From Chloroflexota bacterium (lineage in GTDB: Bacteria > Chloroflexota > Dehalococcoidia > UBA2247 > RBG-13-53-26), in assembly GCA_003650185.1 (NCBI GenBank), contig QMOF01000019.1, positions 1 to 16,422 of the forward strand: 16,422 bases of DNA. The letters run 5' to 3'. This document shows positions 14,372 through 16,422 of the stretch, in pieces. A program made the position numbers and the translations under genes. Numbering within the stretch: the first letter of the stretch is position 1; every line of letters begins with the position of its first letter. The notes beneath the pieces are model-generated. The model worked only from the letters and a program-made list of their open reading frames with translations, was not told the DNA's origin and did not search any database.

Positions 14372-14400
14372 TTGACAAAATGTGACAAATATGCTATACA
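14372..14400 (+). promoter_or_regulatory. Promoter of the short merR-hsp20 unit
   Basis: TTGACA (14372-14377), 17 bp, TATACA (14395-14400): perfect -35 with a 4 of 6 -10. Transcription would start near 14407, 33 nt before the regulator ATG at 14440. It diverges from the hspR promoter with 27 bp between the -35 boxes. Confidence 0.7.
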
Positions 14401-14439
14401 ATAACTGAAGGCTCCACCAGTGGCGAGCGGGGTAGTAAG

Positions 14440-14724
14440 ATGTCAGCTTTGACAAGAAGGAGCGGCAGCCGAGACCCCGAGGACGAGGGGTTTGGCAAGT
14501 ATACCATGTCCGTCACGGTCAGGCTGACCTCGGTGAGGGCCCACCGGATCAGGAGGTTCGAGCAGTTCGGGCTCCTGGCACCCTCGCGGACAGAGGCAGG
14601 GCAGCGACTCTTCTCTGACCTGGACATCGCACTCATCCAGGAAATAGCCAGGCTCGAACGCGAGGGGATAAACCTGGCGGGCATCAAAGCTATCCTGGCC
14701 ATGAGGAGGGGTGAAAGAGAATAG
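14440..14724 (+). CDS. Short HspR-like MerR-family regulator
   Basis: A 94-aa protein with essentially only the MerR DNA-binding domain: about 20 polar residues, then KYTMSVTVRLTSVRAHRIRR (20-39), FEQFGLLAPSRT (40-51), LFSDLDIALIQEIARL, and EGINLAGIKAILAMRRG at the C terminus. It aligns along its length with the neighbouring HspR (shared GLLAPSRT, SD.DIA, NLAG, MR) and is clearly a paralogue, but the recognition-helix region differs (SVRAHRIRR against GMHPQTLRK) and the C-terminal dimer helix is missing. Frame and stop are intact, so it reads as a compact regulator rather than a remnant. It precedes hsp20 by 108 bp on the same strand and probably regulates one or both arms. The ribosome-binding site is weak. 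Confidence 0.82.
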   Translation: MSALTRRSGSRDPEDEGFGKYTMSVTVRLTSVRAHRIRRFEQFGLLAPSRTEAGQRLFSDLDIALIQEIARLEREGINLAGIKAILAMRRGERE

Positions 14725-14753
14725 GTAACGCGGCTGTGGGAGCCTTTCACAGG

Positions 14754-14763
14754 CCATCGATGG
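14754..14763. promoter_or_regulatory. 10-bp palindrome between the short merR and hsp20
   Basis: CCATCGATGG is a perfect 10-bp palindrome in the 108-bp gap before hsp20. An upstream CTGTG/CACAG hairpin (about 14734-14752) adjoins it. It could be an operator or an mRNA element; nothing more can be said from sequence. Confidence 0.25.
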
Positions 14764-14832
14764 TCAAGCCGGAGAGCGCGGCGTGTCTGCCGGCAGGAGT
14801 GAAAACAAAATCTAGAAAGGAGGAGAGCAAAG

Positions 14833-15294
14833 ATGGTAACGAGAAGATGGGACCCCTTTGCCAACATGCTATCGCTACGAGATGCGATGGACCAGCTCCT
14901 TGAACACAGCTTCATCAGGCCAGACCGGGCTGTTTCGGTTGATATGGCTGGCGTCGGCACCATGCCCATAGACCTCTACGAGAGGGAAGGTGACTACGTG
15001 CTGAAGGCTTATGTTCCCGGGGTCAAGGTTGACGACATCGACGTTAACGTGAACCGGGGCAACGTCCTGTCGGTCAAAGCCCGCATAAGCAGCGACCTGG
15101 AGAAAGAAGAGGCCAAGGACTACCGCAGGCTGGTCAATGAGCTGGGCTCTGGAGACGTGGCCCGCAGCATCACGCTGCCTATGACGGTCGACGTCAACAA
15201 GATCGAGGCTACGGTACAAAACGGCGTGCTGACCCTCGTTCTACCGAAGGCTGATGAGGCCAAACCGAAGCGGATCAAGATCACCGCTAAGTAG
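14833..15294 (+). CDS. hsp20: Small heat-shock protein, Hsp20/alpha-crystallin family
   Basis: An ATP-independent holdase that binds unfolding proteins and hands them to DnaK/ClpB. The 153-aa product has an N-terminal arm starting RRWDPFANMLSLRDAMDQLL (typical of bacterial class A sHsps), an alpha-crystallin domain at about 44-140 (PIDLYEREGDYVLKAYVPGV, VKARI, ITLPMTVD, and the diagnostic QNGVLTLVLPK), and a C-terminal IKI tripeptide (148-150) that anchors oligomers. The ATG at 14833 is preceded by AAAGGAGGAG with good spacing. It is the last gene of the rightward heat-shock unit and ends at the terminator 15332-15361. Confidence 0.96.
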   Translation: MVTRRWDPFANMLSLRDAMDQLLEHSFIRPDRAVSVDMAGVGTMPIDLYEREGDYVLKAYVPGVKVDDIDVNVNRGNVLSVKARISSDLEKEEAKDYRRLVNELGSGDVARSITLPMTVDVNKIEATVQNGVLTLVLPKADEAKPKRIKITAK

Positions 15295-15331
15295 GTAAGG
15301 CACGCCGGGCCCTGGAGAGGAGCCTCACACG

Positions 15332-15361
15332 GGCGCGGGGGTTATCCCCCGCGCCTTTCTT
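15332..15361 (+). terminator. Intrinsic terminator after hsp20
   Basis: A perfect 10-bp GC-rich stem (15332-15341 with 15346-15355) with a TTAT loop is followed by TTTCTT (15356-15361), 37 bp after the hsp20 stop. On the opposite strand there is no T-run, so it is directional. Confidence 0.9.
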
Positions 15362-15418
15362 GTCCTCGCTTTCCGTGCTCGGTTCAGCCTGCGACTGGTC
15401 CGTGCGTCTCGGGTCACC

Positions 15419-15589
15419 TCACGCCTTGATTGCTGCCCTCACTTTCTCCTGTAGATCCGGGGGCATCGTCTCCATCTGGTGTTCCTCTTTGCCGTGCTCG
15501 GCTACCTTCCTCATGAGCTCCTCTTCCGTATCCGCGCTTGCCTCGAATGCGCAATCCATGCCAATGTCTTTGCACTTGAACGATGGCAT
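15419..15589 (-). CDS. DUF1059 family small protein
   Basis: A 56-aa protein of the DUF1059 family, whose function is unknown. Seen: the family opening PSFKCKDIGMDCAFEASA with two conserved cysteines, TEEELMRKVAEHGKEEHQME, and the closing MPPDLQEKVRAAIK. The start is set at ATG 15589 (MPSFK): GGAGG ends 4 nt upstream. The ATG at 15592 would sit 1 nt from the Shine-Dalgarno, and a longer frame to 15739 adds a low-complexity N terminus with no homology. It is convergent with hsp20, and its upstream region faces the ABC gene. Confidence 0.88.
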   Translation of the reverse strand: MPSFKCKDIGMDCAFEASADTEEELMRKVAEHGKEEHQMETMPPDLQEKVRAAIKA

Positions 15590-15710
15590 CATCCCTCCTT
15601 CGCCAGACTCCTTTTCCCCTGCGGCAACCCGTCTCATAACGGTGGCTTCCCGCGGGTGGTGCCAGTGCATCATGCGCTGGCTTGTTCCAGCGTACCACCG
15701 GCCATGTTGC

Positions 15711-15751
15711 CAAACGGTTAAGGCAGGTAAAGGTTCCATTCACAAACGGTT
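15711..15751. repeat. Pair of 9-bp direct repeats in the DUF1059/ABC divergent region
   Basis: CAAACGGTT occurs at 15711-15719 and again at 15743-15751, a period of 32 bp (about three helical turns). The two copies lie in the 249-bp gap between DUF1059 and the ABC gene and would face the same side of the helix, as regulator sites often do. Chance cannot be excluded for two short copies. Confidence 0.3.
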
Positions 15752-15820
15752 GCATCCTGGTGACAACGAGTCCCGGCAGCATGTCCGCTGGCTGGACCCC
15801 GGCAGGCGCCGCAACAGGAA

Positions 15821-15829
15821 TGCTACAAT
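15821..15829 (+). promoter_or_regulatory. Extended -10 promoter of the ABC gene, nearly leaderless
   Basis: TGC-TACAAT (15821-15829) is an extended -10 with 5 of 6 in the hexamer. Transcription would start at about 15836, only about 3 nt before the ATG at 15839, leaving no room for a ribosome-binding site. No clear -35 is visible. Confidence 0.55.
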
Positions 15830-15838
15830 AGAGTCTGT

Positions 15839-16422
15839 ATGTCCCTGATAAAGGTAACCAACGTGGTCAAGACCTTCGGGTCGATCACCGCCGTAGCTGG
15901 GGTTGACCTTGACGTAGCCGAACGCGAGTGTTTCGGGCTCCTCGGTCCCAACGGTGCCGGGAAGACCACCCTGGTGCGCATGATTATCGCTGCTTCACCC
16001 CTGACCGCGGGACGTATCTGGGTTGACGGGAAGGACATCACCGTAGACTCTCGCCGGATCAAGGCGCGCCTGGGAGTGGTGCCCCAGGAGGAGAACCTCG
16101 ACCCTGACCTGACCGTGCTGGAGAACCTGGTCACCTTCGCCCGCTATTTCGACCTGCCGAAGGCCGAGGCGCGTCGAAGGGCCATGGAGAACCTTCGCCT
16201 CTTCGAGCTTCATGAAAAGCAGACGGCCAAGATTGACGAGTTGTCCGGCGGCATGAAGCGGCAGTTGCTCATAGCCAGAGCGCTGATCAACCGTCCCAAG
16301 CTGCTCATCCTGGACGAGCCCACCGTCGGGTTGGACCCGCAGACCAAGCACCTGGTGTGGCAGAAGCTGCGCTCCCTGCGCGAGCAGGGAATGGCCTTCC
16401 TGCTGACTACCCAGAACATGGA
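15839..16422 (+). CDS. ABC-2 type exporter ATP-binding protein, DrrA-like (3' end outside the window)
   Basis: The first 194 complete codons of an ABC ATPase that would pair with an ABC-2 permease, probably encoded beyond the window. Seen: Walker A GPNGAGKTT (36-44), Q-loop Gln83 in VVPQEENL, signature LSGGMKRQ (135-142), Walker B LLILDEP (155-161), D-loop VGLDP, and TTQNM at 190-194, where most ABC proteins have the H-loop His. Gln at that place is common in DrrA-type daunorubicin/antibiotic-resistance ATPases, so it supports that subgroup rather than loss of function. The frame is open to the window edge. ATG 15839 is preceded by an extended -10 and no Shine-Dalgarno. The substrate is unknown. 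Confidence 0.93.
   Translation, partial: MSLIKVTNVVKTFGSITAVAGVDLDVAERECFGLLGPNGAGKTTLVRMIIAASPLTAGRIWVDGKDITVDSRRIKARLGVVPQEENLDPDLTVLENLVTFARYFDLPKAEARRRAMENLRLFELHEKQTAKIDELSGGMKRQLLIARALINRPKLLILDEPTVGLDPQTKHLVWQKLRSLREQGMAFLLTTQNM

Noticed and set aside
14364..14389. CIRCE (HrcA) element
   Set aside because: AGCACTC matches part of one half-site, but the second half nine bases on does not match.
14330..14400. Canonical HAIR site (CTTGAGT-N7-ACTCAAG) for HspR
   Set aside because: No pair of half-sites with the right spacing was found; only loose fragments such as CTTGAC. The operator here must differ or lie elsewhere.
15360..15848. 162-codon plus-strand frame after hsp20
   Set aside because: Starts in the terminator tail, is antisense to DUF1059, and shows no family features.
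16406..16420. Loss of the ABC H-loop histidine as an inactivating change
   Set aside because: TTQ instead of TTH is frequent in DrrA-like ATPases and fits the subfamily.

Overview
The window looks like a chromosomal segment of a GC-rich bacterium, probably a Chloroflexota (Dehalococcoidia-like) anaerobe. That placement is inference from the gene set: a tungsten/molybdenum aldehyde:ferredoxin oxidoreductase-family enzyme, a citramalate synthase for isoleucine, an HspR-type (not clearly CIRCE/HrcA-type) heat-shock locus, and frequent TTG/GTG starts. No marker gene fixes the taxonomy, and other GC-rich phyla cannot be excluded.

Layout. The first 5 bases hold the start codon of a leftward gene that leaves the window; its consensus promoter and a hairpin at the 5' end of its leader lie at 54-119. 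A rightward AOR-family gene follows (469-2412), then a 92-aa orphan ORF (2646-2924). From 3037 to about 9240 nearly everything is on the minus strand: DAHP synthase (aroF) with a 265-bp leader that contains a strikingly foldable 121-nt element, a MarR regulator, a prepilin peptidase, citramalate synthase (cimA), a frameshifted molbindin (Mop) gene, an orphan OmpR-type response regulator, and a possible small two-helix membrane protein.

The right third is a heat-shock locus. The minus strand carries hspR-dnaK-clpB (14307 to 9332), ended by a strong intrinsic terminator at 9270-9296. Diverging from it, the plus strand carries a second, short HspR/MerR-like regulator and an Hsp20 chaperone, ended by a terminator at 15332-15361. 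Two sigma70-type promoters stand back to back at 14316-14400, with a small palindrome between them. DnaK (client folding), ClpB (disaggregation) and Hsp20 (holdase) form one functional set, and the two MerR-type proteins are the obvious candidates to repress the two arms. grpE and dnaJ are not in the window.

The right end holds a DUF1059 mini-gene (minus strand) and the start of a DrrA-like ABC-2 exporter ATPase (15839 to the window end). The ATPase gene has an extended -10 element only about 10 bp before its ATG, which suggests a leaderless transcript. No rRNA, tRNA, CRISPR array or insertion sequence was recognised. The most unusual items are the nested-helix leader RNA before aroF, the paired HspR paralogues at a divergent promoter, and the broken molbindin gene.
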